Source of the DNA: Burkholderiales bacterium
GTDB taxonomy: Bacteria > Pseudomonadota > Gammaproteobacteria > Burkholderiales > Ga0077523
DNA: 64,000 nt
NCBI GenBank assembly: GCA_019745565.1
Contig: JAIESW010000003.1
Span: 124,001 to 188,000 of the forward strand
Direction: 5' to 3'
Shown: piece after piece, positions 44,549-53,615 of the stretch
Numbering within the stretch: the first letter of the stretch is position 1
How the letters are laid out: each line of letters begins with the position of its first letter
Program-made: the position numbers and the translations under genes
The notes under the pieces: generated by a model
Database searches by the model: none
Told to the model about the DNA's origin: nothing
What the model saw: the letters and a program-made list of their open reading frames with translations, nothing else

Positions 44549-46684
44549 TCATTCCTCATGCGCCCGCAAGTTCCAGAGCGCGGCATCGTTCACCATTTCC
44601 ATCAACCGCACGTAGTCGGTCTTGCCGTTGCCGAGCAGCGGGATCTCGGCCACGCGGATGATGTTGCGCGCCACGGCCAGCTCCTGATCGCCCTGAGCGC
44701 GCGCAGTCTTCTGCAGGCGGCCGCGATTGAGCGTCGGATCGGTGGTGAACAGCACGGTCGTCTCGCCGCCCGACGCCTCGAGCTTGAGCACCGCCGCATG
44801 CTGATGGGCGGGTGAGGCCGCCACCGCGACTCTCTCCACGTGGTCCAGCGACACCATCTCGCCGGCGATCTTGGCGAAGCGCTTCACACGGCCCGCGATC
44901 CGCACGAAGCCTTCGCCGTCGATCTCGACCACGTCGCCGGTGCGGTGCCAGCCTTCCCCGAACACGGAATTGACCGGTTGCACCTCGCCGGGCACGTCCT
45001 GCTGCAGGTAGCCCAGCATCACCGACGGTCCTCGCACGTGCAACACGCCGCCGCGTTCGATGCCCTCGCACGGCTCGAGCCGCGTTTCGAGGCCGGGCAG
45101 AACCTTCCCGACGTGGCCGTGACGATACGAATACGGTGTCGCCAGCGAGATCACGGTGCACTCGGTGGCGCCGTAGCCTTCGAAGATGCGCAGGCCGAAC
45201 TTGTCCAGCCATAGCCGCGCCACGTCCTCGCCGAGCTTCTCGCCGCCGGAGATGACGTAGCGCAGCGTGCCGAAGTCGCCCGGATGCGCGTTGCGCGCAT
45301 AGAACCCGAGGAACGTGCTGGTGCCGAACAGGTACGTGGCATCGCGCCGGTAGGCGATCTCCGGAATCGCGCGATAGCGCAGCGGCGAGAGGTAGAGGAA
45401 CAGCTGGGTCCCCGTTAGCAGGCACAGCATGACGCCTGCCGTGAAGCTGTAGGCGTGATACATGGGCAACGCATTCAGCACCTTGTCGGTCGGCGTGAAG
45501 TCGATGACGGTGCGGATCTGCAGGATGTTGGCCTGGATGCCGGCGTGCGACAGCGCCACGCCCTTCGGCTTGCCTTCCGAACCCGACGTGAACAGCACCG
45601 CTGCCGGCGCATGGGGATTGACCGGCACGCGCACCCGCCGCGGGAAGCGCATCGCCCATGCGATCAGCCAGAGCTTGTCGAAGAAGCCGAACTGGCTCTT
45701 GATGTCTTCGACGTACAGGATGTTCACGCCGCCCAGCACCGCGATGAGCGGCTGGAGGTTGGCCTGTTCCACGAAGCGCCGGGACGTGACCACGGTCTTC
45801 AGCCGTGACACCGCGCGACTCGTCTCGATGCCGCGCGGGCCGCTCGTGTAGTTGAGCATGGCGGCGACGCGTCCCGTGCACTGCAGTGCCAGCAGCACGC
45901 CGACCGATACGAACAAGTTTGGCATGAGCACGCCGATCGTCTCGCCGGGCTCGGTGCGGCGCGCGAGCCAGCGGCCGATGGCGAGACTCGCCTTCAGCAC
46001 GTCGCCGTAGGTCTTGGGTTCCTCGTACATGTCCTCGAGGATCTCGGTGCCACGGCCCTCGCGTTCGACCGCGTCGAGGAACGCATCGAACAATCCCTTC
46101 GGTACGTGTGAATGGAACGTGGCGGCCTGCATCACCAGGGCGAGTTCCCGTGCCCCGATTGCCCGCCGCGCCCGCGGCCCGTGGCCCACGGGCGTGTCCA
46201 CGTGCACCGGCGGATGCACGCGCAAGGTCACACGGCCGCCGGCGAGGCCGTGAGAGAACATGTGGCGCCGGCTCTCGATGTGCACCGGCACCAGCGTCGC
46301 GCCGCTCTTGAAGGCGATGAGCGCCGCACCTTCGTAGATCTTCATCACGTTGCCGGCGCGTACGACGCGCCCTTCGGGGAAGAGCGCGACCGACCGCCCC
46401 TGCTCGATCAGGCGCAGCACCTTCTTCACCGTCATGGGATGGTTCATGTCCCAGGTCTGATGGTCGATCCAGCGCGCCGCCAAACCCATGAAACGGTTGC
46501 GCTTGTCCTCCCGCGGGAAGATCACCACGGGCCTCACCGGCAGGCACAACGCGAGCAGCAGTGCGTCCAGCACCGACGGATGGTTAGCGACGATCAGCAC
46601 GCGGCGCTCGGAAAGCGCCGAGGTGTCGCCGGCGACGGACACCCGCAGCCAGGCTTTCAGCAACCAGCGCAGCAGTGTCCGCAT
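44549..46684 (-). CDS. aas: Acyltransferase/acyl-ACP synthetase fusion (Aas-like)
   Basis: A 711-residue fusion. N-terminal PlsC-type acyltransferase: HX4D motif NHPSVLD (His35, Asp40) and FPEGR (102-106). C-terminal adenylate-forming ligase: P-loop VLFTSGSEGKPKGVALSH (about 352), FEGYGATECTVISLATP, TGDVVEIDGEGFVRIAGR. The E. coli Aas enzyme reacylates lysophosphatidylethanolamine and ligates fatty acids to ACP. The ATG at 46684 follows AGGAGA and opens a membrane-binding helix. It is divergent from rpfF; in Xanthomonas rpfF is likewise paired with a fatty-acyl ligase gene (rpfB), which suggests a role in recycling or activating fatty acids around DSF synthesis. Confidence 0.9.
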   Translation of the reverse strand: MRTLLRWLLKAWLRVSVAGDTSALSERRVLIVANHPSVLDALLLALCLPVRPVVIFPREDKRNRFMGLAARWIDHQTWDMNHPMTVKKVLRLIEQGRSVALFPEGRVVRAGNVMKIYEGAALIAFKSGATLVPVHIESRRHMFSHGLAGGRVTLRVHPPVHVDTPVGHGPRARRAIGARELALVMQAATFHSHVPKGLFDAFLDAVEREGRGTEILEDMYEEPKTYGDVLKASLAIGRWLARRTEPGETIGVLMPNLFVSVGVLLALQCTGRVAAMLNYTSGPRGIETSRAVSRLKTVVTSRRFVEQANLQPLIAVLGGVNILYVEDIKSQFGFFDKLWLIAWAMRFPRRVRVPVNPHAPAAVLFTSGSEGKPKGVALSHAGIQANILQIRTVIDFTPTDKVLNALPMYHAYSFTAGVMLCLLTGTQLFLYLSPLRYRAIPEIAYRRDATYLFGTSTFLGFYARNAHPGDFGTLRYVISGGEKLGEDVARLWLDKFGLRIFEGYGATECTVISLATPYSYRHGHVGKVLPGLETRLEPCEGIERGGVLHVRGPSVMLGYLQQDVPGEVQPVNSVFGEGWHRTGDVVEIDGEGFVRIAGRVKRFAKIAGEMVSLDHVERVAVAASPAHQHAAVLKLEASGGETTVLFTTDPTLNRGRLQKTARAQGDQELAVARNIIRVAEIPLLGNGKTDYVRLMEMVNDAALWNLRAHEE

Positions 46685-47014
46685 GAGATCTCCTGGAATC
46701 GCCGCCAATGCGGCCGTTGTTGGAGCGCCAGCGCTTGCAGAAGTTGTGCCGTCGCCGACTGCGCGTGGCGACGCACGCGTTTCACGACACCGAATCGATG
46801 TGCGCACCGCGACGTCGAAGCGCAACGCGAAGGTCGCACGCTAACTCTCTGTTTCCGTGCGGCGCACCCCATGAACCTGTCATTCAGTGAGATTTGCCGC
46901 AAGAAAAACCCTCACTTACATTCATTTGCATGTGGATCCGCAGGAGAAAGTCGCGCCCGCCCTGCTCCCATCGCCCGCCCGCCTCGACGTCCGCTTTTCA
47001 TCAGGAGATCCGCC
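46685..47014. other. Divergent intergenic region between aas and rpfF
   Basis: A 330-bp region without a gene. It contains the AT-richer patch with the candidate rpfF promoter (46894-46922) and ribosome sites for both flanking genes (AGGAGA for aas; TCAGGAGATC for rpfF). No dispersed repeat is present here. It is the natural place for regulation of the DSF module, including possible binding by the MerR-type head of the downstream protein. Confidence 0.6.
46894..46922 (+). promoter_or_regulatory. Candidate sigma-70 promoter for rpfF
   Basis: TTGCCG and TACATT are separated by exactly 17 bp, each matching the consensus at four of six positions, in the only AT-rich patch of the intergenic region. 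A start near 46930 would leave a leader of about 85 nt before the ATG at 47015. Confidence 0.4.
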
Positions 47015-47941
47015 ATGGACATGACCATCCCGCACGCGCTCGTCAAAGCCTCGCAGAAAATCGCCGACTACGACGACGGCAGAACGATCGACTTCTTCTG
47101 CTCCGAACAATTGTCGGCCACCTATGCCCAGGAACAGCACGCGGTGTGGCTGCGCATGACGCCGCAACCGAGACCCAGCTTCAATCCCGAGCTGCTGCGC
47201 GATCTCGGTACGTACTGCCGCCTGCTCGGAGAGACCCAGGGCAGCGTGCAGTGCCGTGGCGTGGAGCATCCGGTGGAGTACGCGGTACTCGCGTCCGCAA
47301 CGCCCCATGTCTTCAATCTGGGCGGGGATCTCGCGCTCTTCATGCGCCTCATCGAGGCCGGCGACCGCGCCGGACTAACACAGTACGGCAGAGCCTGCGT
47401 CGAAGTTCTTTACAGCAACTATCGCGGCCACGGGCTGCCGATCCTGACGATATCCCTGGTCCAGGGCGAGTGCCTGGGTGGAGGTTTCGAGGCGGCGCTG
47501 TCCAGCGACATCATCGTGGCGGAGCGCAGCAGCCGGTTCGGGTTTCCGGAGATTCTGTTCAATCTGTTTCCGGGGATGGGAGCCTATTCTTTCCTCGAGC
47601 GCCGGATCGGGCAAAAGCTCACAGAAGAGCTGATCTCGGGTGGCAAGATCCATAGTGCGGATGATATGCTGCGGCTAGGGGTCGTGGATGTTGTCGTCGA
47701 TGATGGCGAGGGCGAAAGTGCAGTGGATGCTCACATTCGCGGCAACCGGCGCAGCCGCAACGGTTTGACCGGGATCGCCCGGGCCCGACGGCGGGTGCGA
47801 GGCGTCGAATTCGAAGAGTTGATGGACGTGGTGAGGATCTGGGTCGATGCGGCGCTGAATCTGACGTCGCGTGACTTGAAGCTGATGCAAAGGCTCGTGA
47901 ATCGGCAGAACGATCTCGAGGTGGCGCACGGCGTGCATTGA
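47015..47941 (+). CDS. rpfF: DSF synthase RpfF (crotonase family)
   Basis: A 308-residue crotonase-fold enzyme of the RpfF type, which makes diffusible signal factor (cis-2-unsaturated fatty acids) from 3-hydroxyacyl-ACP by dehydration and thioester cleavage. The signature is clear: GLPILTISLVQGECLGGGFE then AALSSDIIVAERSSRFGFPE and ILFNLFPGMGAYSFLERRIG. Glu159 and Glu179 are spaced by 20 residues like the two catalytic glutamates (141 and 161) of Xanthomonas RpfF. AGGAG precedes the ATG. It has about 15-20 residues more than typical RpfF, mostly terminal. The cyclic-di-GMP gene follows after 57 bp on the same strand, so an operon is likely. Confidence 0.88.
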   Translation: MDMTIPHALVKASQKIADYDDGRTIDFFCSEQLSATYAQEQHAVWLRMTPQPRPSFNPELLRDLGTYCRLLGETQGSVQCRGVEHPVEYAVLASATPHVFNLGGDLALFMRLIEAGDRAGLTQYGRACVEVLYSNYRGHGLPILTISLVQGECLGGGFEAALSSDIIVAERSSRFGFPEILFNLFPGMGAYSFLERRIGQKLTEELISGGKIHSADDMLRLGVVDVVVDDGEGESAVDAHIRGNRRSRNGLTGIARARRRVRGVEFEELMDVVRIWVDAALNLTSRDLKLMQRLVNRQNDLEVAHGVH

Positions 47942-47998
47942 GCCGGCAACGGTGATCAGGCACCGCTTGGGAGGGCGGGGCTACAGGAGAGACAGCCA

Positions 47999-49978
47999 GT
48001 GACCAACTCGCGCGATCGGGTCGAGTACAGCATCCAGGAAGTGGCCGAGAAGCTCGGCGTTCCGGTTCAGAAACTGCGGCGCTGGGATGCCCAGGGGGTA
48101 TTGGTCGCCCGGCGCACGGACGGGGGTCACCGCCGGTACGCGAAGGAAATCGTCGATGGGCTCGCCGCCTCCACGCTCGGCAGCACCATGGACAAGTACA
48201 ACGACGAGCTGGAGCACGCCCGCAAGACTCTCCAGGAGAAGCGCCGCATCATCCAGCTGCTGCTGGAAAGCGAAAGCCGCTACCGCGATCTGGTCGAGAC
48301 CTCCCACGACCTGATCTGGACCACCGATTCCCAAGGCCGCTTCACTTATCTGAATGGGGCCTGTCAGGAGATCTTCGGGGTCAAGCCGCAGGATCTCATC
48401 GGCCGCTGCTTCTTCGACTACGAGATGCGCCCGTCGCACGTGTCGAACCGCCGTTTTCTCTCGCAGCTGCGCAAGCACGGCGAAGTGAAGAACTACATGA
48501 CGCGGCTCGCCGGTGCGGACGGTCAGGAGCGCTGGGTCGGGATCAACGCCCGCGTCGCCTACGACGAGAACGGCGGCATGATGGGCATCCGCGGCACCGC
48601 CCGCGACATCACCGAACAGCAGCGGGCCGCGCTGCAGATCGAATATCTGGCCACGCACGACGCGCTGACCGGCCTGCCCAACCGGGTGAGCCTGCAGAAG
48701 GCCGTGGAGAAGGCTCTCGAGAACGGCGAGAAGGGCGCGGTCGCCTTCATCGACCTCGACCATTTCAAGTACGTGAACGACAACGTCGGCCATCGCCAGG
48801 GCGACCAGCTCATCCTCGCAGTGGGCGGGATGCTGCGCGAAGCCGGCGAGAAGCTGGGCGGCGAGGTCTATCGTCTCGGCGGCGACGAGTTCGCGGTGCA
48901 CCTGCGCAACGCGCTGCGGCCCCAGGCGACCCAGGTGGCGGAAACGCTGCTGTCCCAGTTGCGCGTGCAGCCGATGCAGGTGAGTTCCGATGCGCGTGTC
49001 CTCAAGCTGACCGCATCGTCCGGTGTCGCGCTGTATCCCTTCCATGCGAATGAGGCCGCGGCGCTGCTCGCCGCCGCCGACATCGCGCTGTACCAGGCCA
49101 AGGACTCCGGCCGCAACCGCGTTGTGACCTACGGCCAGGACGGCGGCGAAGCGCTGAAGACCACCACCAAGCGCGTGCTGTGGGCGAAGCAGCTGCGGGA
49201 AGTGCTGGATGAAGACCGCCTGATGCTCTACTCCCAGCCGGTGGTCCGGCTGGAAGACCAGGCCGTCATGCACCAGGAAGTGCTGGTCCGCATCGAAGGC
49301 GATGACGGCCGCATCGTGGCGCCGGGTCAGTTCATCGAGGCCGCGGAATCGCTCGGCATGGTCCAGGAGATCGACCTGCGCGTTACCGCCAAGCTGATCG
49401 AACACCTGAAGGCGGAGATCCAGCGCGGCGCGCCGCGCATCCGCCACTTCGTCAACCTGTCGCGCGTCAGCATCACCGACCCGCACTGGACCAAGAAATT
49501 CTATGCGCTGCTGCAAGGCGCCCCGGAAGTCCGCAACCTGTTGGTGTTCGAGGTGACGGAATCCGCAGCCATGGCCGAGGTGAGCGTCACGAAAGGCTTC
49601 ATCAAGGAACTGAAACAGCTCGGCTGCCGCATCGGCCTGGACGACTTCGGTTCCGGCTTCAGCTCCTTCTACTATCTACGCCAGTTCGACGTGGACTACC
49701 TCAAGATCGACGGCAACTTCGTGCGCGATCTGACGCGCGACGAAGGCAACCGCATCTTCGTGAAGGCACTGTGCGACGTGGGCTCGGGTCTGTCGAAGCA
49801 GGTGGTGGCGAAGTGGGTGGAGACGCCCGAAGCCATCGTGCTCCTGCGCGACATGGGCGTGAAGTTCGGCCAGGGCTACCTGTTTCAGCATCCGAAATCC
49901 CTGATCGAGCCGGCGCGCGAAGCCGCACCGGCGCGGATCAGGCGGGCGTCAGAAGCGGGCGTTGAAACACGGCGGTAA
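47999..49978 (+). CDS. MerR-HTH/PAS/GGDEF/EAL cyclic-di-GMP regulator
   Basis: A 659-residue protein starting at GTG with AGGAGA 10-15 bp upstream. Domains: MerR/excisionase-like winged helix (8-55, YSIQEVAEKLGVPVQKLRRW), coiled linker (60-95), PAS (95-205), GGDEF (215-380, intact GGDEF at 294-298, no RxxD inhibitory site), EAL (395-640). EAL catalytic residues are mostly kept: EVL in place of EAL (427-429), Asn487, Glu518, DDFGSGFSS (548), Lys569, QGYLFQHP. PAS-GGDEF-EAL behind rpfF recalls the DSF receptor RpfR of Burkholderia, but RpfR lacks a DNA-binding head. It could couple DSF and c-di-GMP sensing directly to promoter control. Confidence 0.9.
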   Translation: MTNSRDRVEYSIQEVAEKLGVPVQKLRRWDAQGVLVARRTDGGHRRYAKEIVDGLAASTLGSTMDKYNDELEHARKTLQEKRRIIQLLLESESRYRDLVETSHDLIWTTDSQGRFTYLNGACQEIFGVKPQDLIGRCFFDYEMRPSHVSNRRFLSQLRKHGEVKNYMTRLAGADGQERWVGINARVAYDENGGMMGIRGTARDITEQQRAALQIEYLATHDALTGLPNRVSLQKAVEKALENGEKGAVAFIDLDHFKYVNDNVGHRQGDQLILAVGGMLREAGEKLGGEVYRLGGDEFAVHLRNALRPQATQVAETLLSQLRVQPMQVSSDARVLKLTASSGVALYPFHANEAAALLAAADIALYQAKDSGRNRVVTYGQDGGEALKTTTKRVLWAKQLREVLDEDRLMLYSQPVVRLEDQAVMHQEVLVRIEGDDGRIVAPGQFIEAAESLGMVQEIDLRVTAKLIEHLKAEIQRGAPRIRHFVNLSRVSITDPHWTKKFYALLQGAPEVRNLLVFEVTESAAMAEVSVTKGFIKELKQLGCRIGLDDFGSGFSSFYYLRQFDVDYLKIDGNFVRDLTRDEGNRIFVKALCDVGSGLSKQVVAKWVETPEAIVLLRDMGVKFGQGYLFQHPKSLIEPAREAAPARIRRASEAGVETRR

Positions 49979-49988
49979 GGCCCGGTAA

Positions 49989-50073
49989 AGCCTTCACCAC
50001 GGAGCTACACCGAGGTCGCCCGCATCGGGGTTGACCTTCTCCGCGTAGCTCCGTGTTCTCCGTGGTGAAGGCT
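49989..50073. repeat. Palindromic repeat with TTCACCACGGAG arms
   Basis: AGCCTTCACCACGGAG (49989-50004) and CTCCGTGGTGAAGGCT (50058-50073) form a perfect 16-bp inverted repeat. An offset 11-bp pair, CACGGAGCTAC (49998-50008) and GTAGCTCCGTG (50045-50055), allows an alternative fold. It lies between the convergent c-di-GMP gene and the Nudix gene and may help end both transcripts. Confidence 0.85.
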
Positions 50074-50098
50074 CTTGACCTTCGCCCCTACGCAGCCA

Positions 50099-50659
50099 CT
50101 AGACCGGCCACCCACCAGACCGGATCCGATCGGCCCACAGCAGGCCGGCGATCGTCTTCACTTCCGTGATCCGACCGTTGCGGATCCATGCGAGCGCTTC
50201 GTCGAGCGGCACGATGAGCGTCTCGAGAAATTCCTCGTCGTCGAGGTCCGTGCCGCTGAAGCTCAGGCCCCGCGCGAGGAACATGTCGACGATCTCGTCG
50301 GAGTAGCCGATGCACGGGTGCATCGTGCACAGGTGATCCCAGCGCGAGGCGTTGTAGCCGGTCTCTTCGAGCAGCTCGCGCTTCGCCGTTTCCAGCGGTG
50401 GTTCACCCGGATCGAGCTTGCCGGCGGGCAGTTCGTAGAAGTGCTTGCGCAGCGGATAGCGGAACTGCCGCTCGAGCAGCACCCCGCCGTCCTCGAACAA
50501 CGGCAGGATGACTGCAGCGCCCGGATGCACCACGTACTCGCGCGTGGCCTTCTTGCCGTCCGGCAGGCGCACTTCGTCCTCGCGCACTTCCAGCAGGCGC
50601 CCGCGATATGCGGCGGCCGACGCGAGTTCGTGCTCGGTGAAATCGCGTTCGTCAGCCAC
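50099..50659 (-). CDS. Nudix hydrolase (ADP-ribose pyrophosphatase-like)
   Basis: A 186-residue Nudix protein. The Nudix box is complete: GKLDPGEPPLETAKRELLEE then TGY (G-x5-E-x7-R-E-U-x-E-E-x-G-U). The upstream EYVVHPGAAVILPLFEDGGV and downstream TMHPCIGYSDEIVDMFLARG fit the ADP-ribose pyrophosphatase subgroup, which cleaves ADP-ribose to AMP and ribose 5-phosphate. It is the last gene of the nuo operon, 10 bp after nuoN, a placement common in betaproteobacteria, and may limit ADP-ribose formed from NAD turnover near complex I. Confidence 0.92.
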   Translation of the reverse strand: MADERDFTEHELASAAAYRGRLLEVREDEVRLPDGKKATREYVVHPGAAVILPLFEDGGVLLERQFRYPLRKHFYELPAGKLDPGEPPLETAKRELLEETGYNASRWDHLCTMHPCIGYSDEIVDMFLARGLSFSGTDLDDEEFLETLIVPLDEALAWIRNGRITEVKTIAGLLWADRIRSGGWPV

Positions 50660-50669
50660 GATCGGGCGG

Positions 50670-52121
50670 CTAGAGGGACGCCTGGATGGCGCGCTGGCAC
50701 AAGGCCATCAGCCAGCCGGGCACGATGCCGATCACCAGCGCCGCTAGACCGTTCACGGACAGCAGCACGCGCATGCCGGCATCCGCGCGGATGGGCGTCG
50801 TATCCACCGGTTCGTCGAAATACATCAGGCGCACCACGCGCAGGTAGTAGAACGCCCCCACCAGCGACAAGATCACCGCCACCACGGCGATCCAGATCTG
50901 GTCGGCATTGATCACTGCCTGGAGCACAGACAGCTTGGCGTAGAAGCCCACGGTCGGCGGCACGCCCGCCATGGAGAACATCAGCAGCAGCATCAGGAAT
51001 GCGTACCAGGGGCTGCGCCGGTTCAGGCCCTTGAAGTCCTCCAGCCGGTCGGCTTCGAAGCCCTCGCGCGCAAGCAGCATGATCATGCCGAAGGCGCCGA
51101 GGCTGGTCAGCGTGTAGACCACGACGTAGAACATCGAGGCGCCGTAGCCGTTCTGGTCGCCCGCCAGCACCCCGAGCAGCAGGAAGCCCATATGCGAGAT
51201 GGTCGAGTAGGCGAGCATCCGCTTGAGGTTCGTCTGGGCGATCGCGGTGATGTTGCCCACCGCCATGGAAGCCACCGCAAGCACGATCAGCATCTGGCGC
51301 CATTCCACCAGCAGGCTCGCGTGCCCCAGCGACTCCACCAGCAGTCGCATGACGAAAGCGAACGCGGCGAGCTTAGGCGCACTGCTGATGAGCAGCGCGA
51401 CCGCGGTCGGTGCGCCTTGATAGACGTCCGGCACCCACATGTGGAACGGTACCGCACCCAGTTTGAAGCCGATGCCGGCCACCAGGAACACCAGGCCGAA
51501 CACCAGGATCGTGCCGTTCGCCTTGCCGTCGGCGATGACCTGCGCGATCTTCGGGATCTCGAGCTGCCCGGTGGCGCCGTAGATCATGGACATGCCGTAG
51601 AGCAGCATGCCCGAAGCCAAAGCACCGAGCACGAAGTACTTCATCGCCGCCTCGGTGTTGTCCTTCGAGTCGCGCTGCAGGGCCACGAGCGCGTAGAGCG
51701 AGAGCGACAACAACTCGAGCCCGAGGTACAGCGACAGCAGGTGATTGGCCGAGATCATCACCATCATGCCCAGCGTCGCGAACAAGACCAGCGTGAAGAA
51801 CTCGCCGCGGTACATGCCCCGGGCCGCGGCGTAGCTGCGCGAATAGATCAGCATGGCACTGACGGCGATCAGCACCATCACCTTGAGGGTGTCGGCCAGC
51901 GGGTCGTCGACGAACATGCCGTTCAGGGCGTGGGTCACCTCCGGCCTGGCGCTCGCCACGATGACCGCGCCGCAGGCCACCAGCGTGGCCACCGTCAGCG
52001 CGAAGGTCGTGCTGCGCTGGTCGTCACGCAGGAACAGGTCCGCGATCAGGATCACGCAGACCATCACGAGCAGCAGGATCTCGGGCCAGGCGGCAAGGTA
52101 GTCGGCGGCAGCGAGCGTCAC
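50670..52121 (-). CDS. nuoN: NADH-quinone oxidoreductase subunit N
   Basis: A 483-residue antiporter-like membrane subunit of complex I with about 14 helices. The family segment [20 protein letters not shown] lies near residue 304, with the lysine and histidine of the proton path, and [20 protein letters not shown] near 221. It pumps protons in the membrane arm. Starts 3 bp after the stop of nuoM. Confidence 0.96.
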   Translation of the reverse strand: MTLAAADYLAAWPEILLLVMVCVILIADLFLRDDQRSTTFALTVATLVACGAVIVASARPEVTHALNGMFVDDPLADTLKVMVLIAVSAMLIYSRSYAAARGMYRGEFFTLVLFATLGMMVMISANHLLSLYLGLELLSLSLYALVALQRDSKDNTEAAMKYFVLGALASGMLLYGMSMIYGATGQLEIPKIAQVIADGKANGTILVFGLVFLVAGIGFKLGAVPFHMWVPDVYQGAPTAVALLISSAPKLAAFAFVMRLLVESLGHASLLVEWRQMLIVLAVASMAVGNITAIAQTNLKRMLAYSTISHMGFLLLGVLAGDQNGYGASMFYVVVYTLTSLGAFGMIMLLAREGFEADRLEDFKGLNRRSPWYAFLMLLLMFSMAGVPPTVGFYAKLSVLQAVINADQIWIAVVAVILSLVGAFYYLRVVRLMYFDEPVDTTPIRADAGMRVLLSVNGLAALVIGIVPGWLMALCQRAIQASL

Positions 52122-52124
52122 GGA

Positions 52125-53615
52125 TCAGTTCCCCGGAATCTTCGTCTTCGCCACGTGGGCCAGGAGATCGGCCACTGGCGTTTCGAGCACCGCGTTGAAC
52201 GGCGCGGGATACAGACCCATCGCCAACACGGCGATGGCGAGCAGCGCGAGGAAGATCCACTCGCGTGGCGAGATGTCCTTCAGTTCAGCGACGTGGTCGT
52301 TCGCCACCGCGCCGAACACGACACGCTTGTACATCCACAGGGTGTAGGCGGCTCCGAAGATCAGCGTCGAGGCTGCCGCGAACGCGATCCAGAAGTTCGC
52401 CTTGACCGCACCCATGATCACCATGAACTCGCCGACGAAGCCGCTGGTACCCGGCAGGCCCGCGTTCGCCATCGCGAACAGCATGAAGAACGCCGCGAAC
52501 ACCGGCATGCGATTCACCACGCCACCGTAGTCCGCGATCTGCCGCGAGTGGAGGCGGTCGTACAGCACGCCGACACACAGGAACAGCGCGCCCGACACGA
52601 AACCGTGGGAGATCATCTGGATCACGGCGCCTTCCGCGCCGAGGCGATCGAAGATGAACAGGCCCAGTGTGACGAAGCCCATGTGCGAGATGGACGAATA
52701 GGCGATCAGCTTCTTCATGTCGGTCTGCACCAGGGCCACCAGGCCGATGTAGACCACGGCGATCAGCGAGAGGCCGATCATCAGTCCCGACAGCGCGTGG
52801 CTGGCGTCGGGCACGATCGGCAGCGAGAACCGGATGAAGCCGTAGCCGCCGAGCTTCAGCGCGATGGCTGCCAGCACCACCGAGCCGCCCGTGGGCGCTT
52901 CCACGTGGGCGTCCGGCAGCCAGGTATGCACCGGCCACATGGGCACCTTGACCGCGAACGCGACGAGGAACGCGAGGAAGATCAGTACCTGCGCCGTCAT
53001 GCCGATCGGCAACTCGTGGAAGTCGGCGATGGAGAAGCTGCCGCCGGCCGCGTTGTACAGGTAGATGAGCGCCACCAGCATCAGCAGCGAACCCAGCAAC
53101 GTGTACAGGAAGAACTTGACCGCGGCATAGACACGGTTGGGGCCGCCCCAGACGCCGATCACGATGAACATCGGAATCAGCGTCGCTTCGAAGAACACGT
53201 AGAACAGCATCGCGTCCATGGCCGCGAACACGCCGTTCATCAGCCCGGACATCACCAGGAATGCCGCCATGTACTGGGCGACCCGCGATTCGATCACCTT
53301 CCAGCCGGCAATCACCACGAGGATGGTGGTGAAACTGTTCAACAGGATCAGCAGCAAAGAGATGCCGTCGATGCCGAGGTGGTAGCGGATGTGATAGCGC
53401 TCGATCCAGTCCTTGAGCTCCACGAACTGCATCGCCTGCGCACCGACATCGAAGTTGGTCGCGAGCGGAATCGTCACGACGAACCCGAGGACTGCACCCG
53501 CCAGAGCGAGCCACCGTGCCGTGGCCGCGTTGCGATCCGAGCCGGTCGCGAGCACCACCAGCCCCGCCAGGATCGGGGTCCAGATGGCCAGCGTCAGCAG
53601 CGGCATGCCGCTCAT
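52125..53615 (-). CDS. nuoM: NADH-quinone oxidoreductase subunit M
   Basis: A 496-residue antiporter-like membrane subunit. Characteristic motifs are VKVPMWPVHTWLPDAHVEAP, DMKKLIAYSSISHMGFVTLG and a conserved glutamate in FFEATLIPMFIVIG. The start overlaps the nuoL stop by 4 bp, ensuring equal translation of the two pump subunits. Confidence 0.97.
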   Translation of the reverse strand: MSGMPLLTLAIWTPILAGLVVLATGSDRNAATARWLALAGAVLGFVVTIPLATNFDVGAQAMQFVELKDWIERYHIRYHLGIDGISLLLILLNSFTTILVVIAGWKVIESRVAQYMAAFLVMSGLMNGVFAAMDAMLFYVFFEATLIPMFIVIGVWGGPNRVYAAVKFFLYTLLGSLLMLVALIYLYNAAGGSFSIADFHELPIGMTAQVLIFLAFLVAFAVKVPMWPVHTWLPDAHVEAPTGGSVVLAAIALKLGGYGFIRFSLPIVPDASHALSGLMIGLSLIAVVYIGLVALVQTDMKKLIAYSSISHMGFVTLGLFIFDRLGAEGAVIQMISHGFVSGALFLCVGVLYDRLHSRQIADYGGVVNRMPVFAAFFMLFAMANAGLPGTSGFVGEFMVIMGAVKANFWIAFAAASTLIFGAAYTLWMYKRVVFGAVANDHVAELKDISPREWIFLALLAIAVLAMGLYPAPFNAVLETPVADLLAHVAKTKIPGN

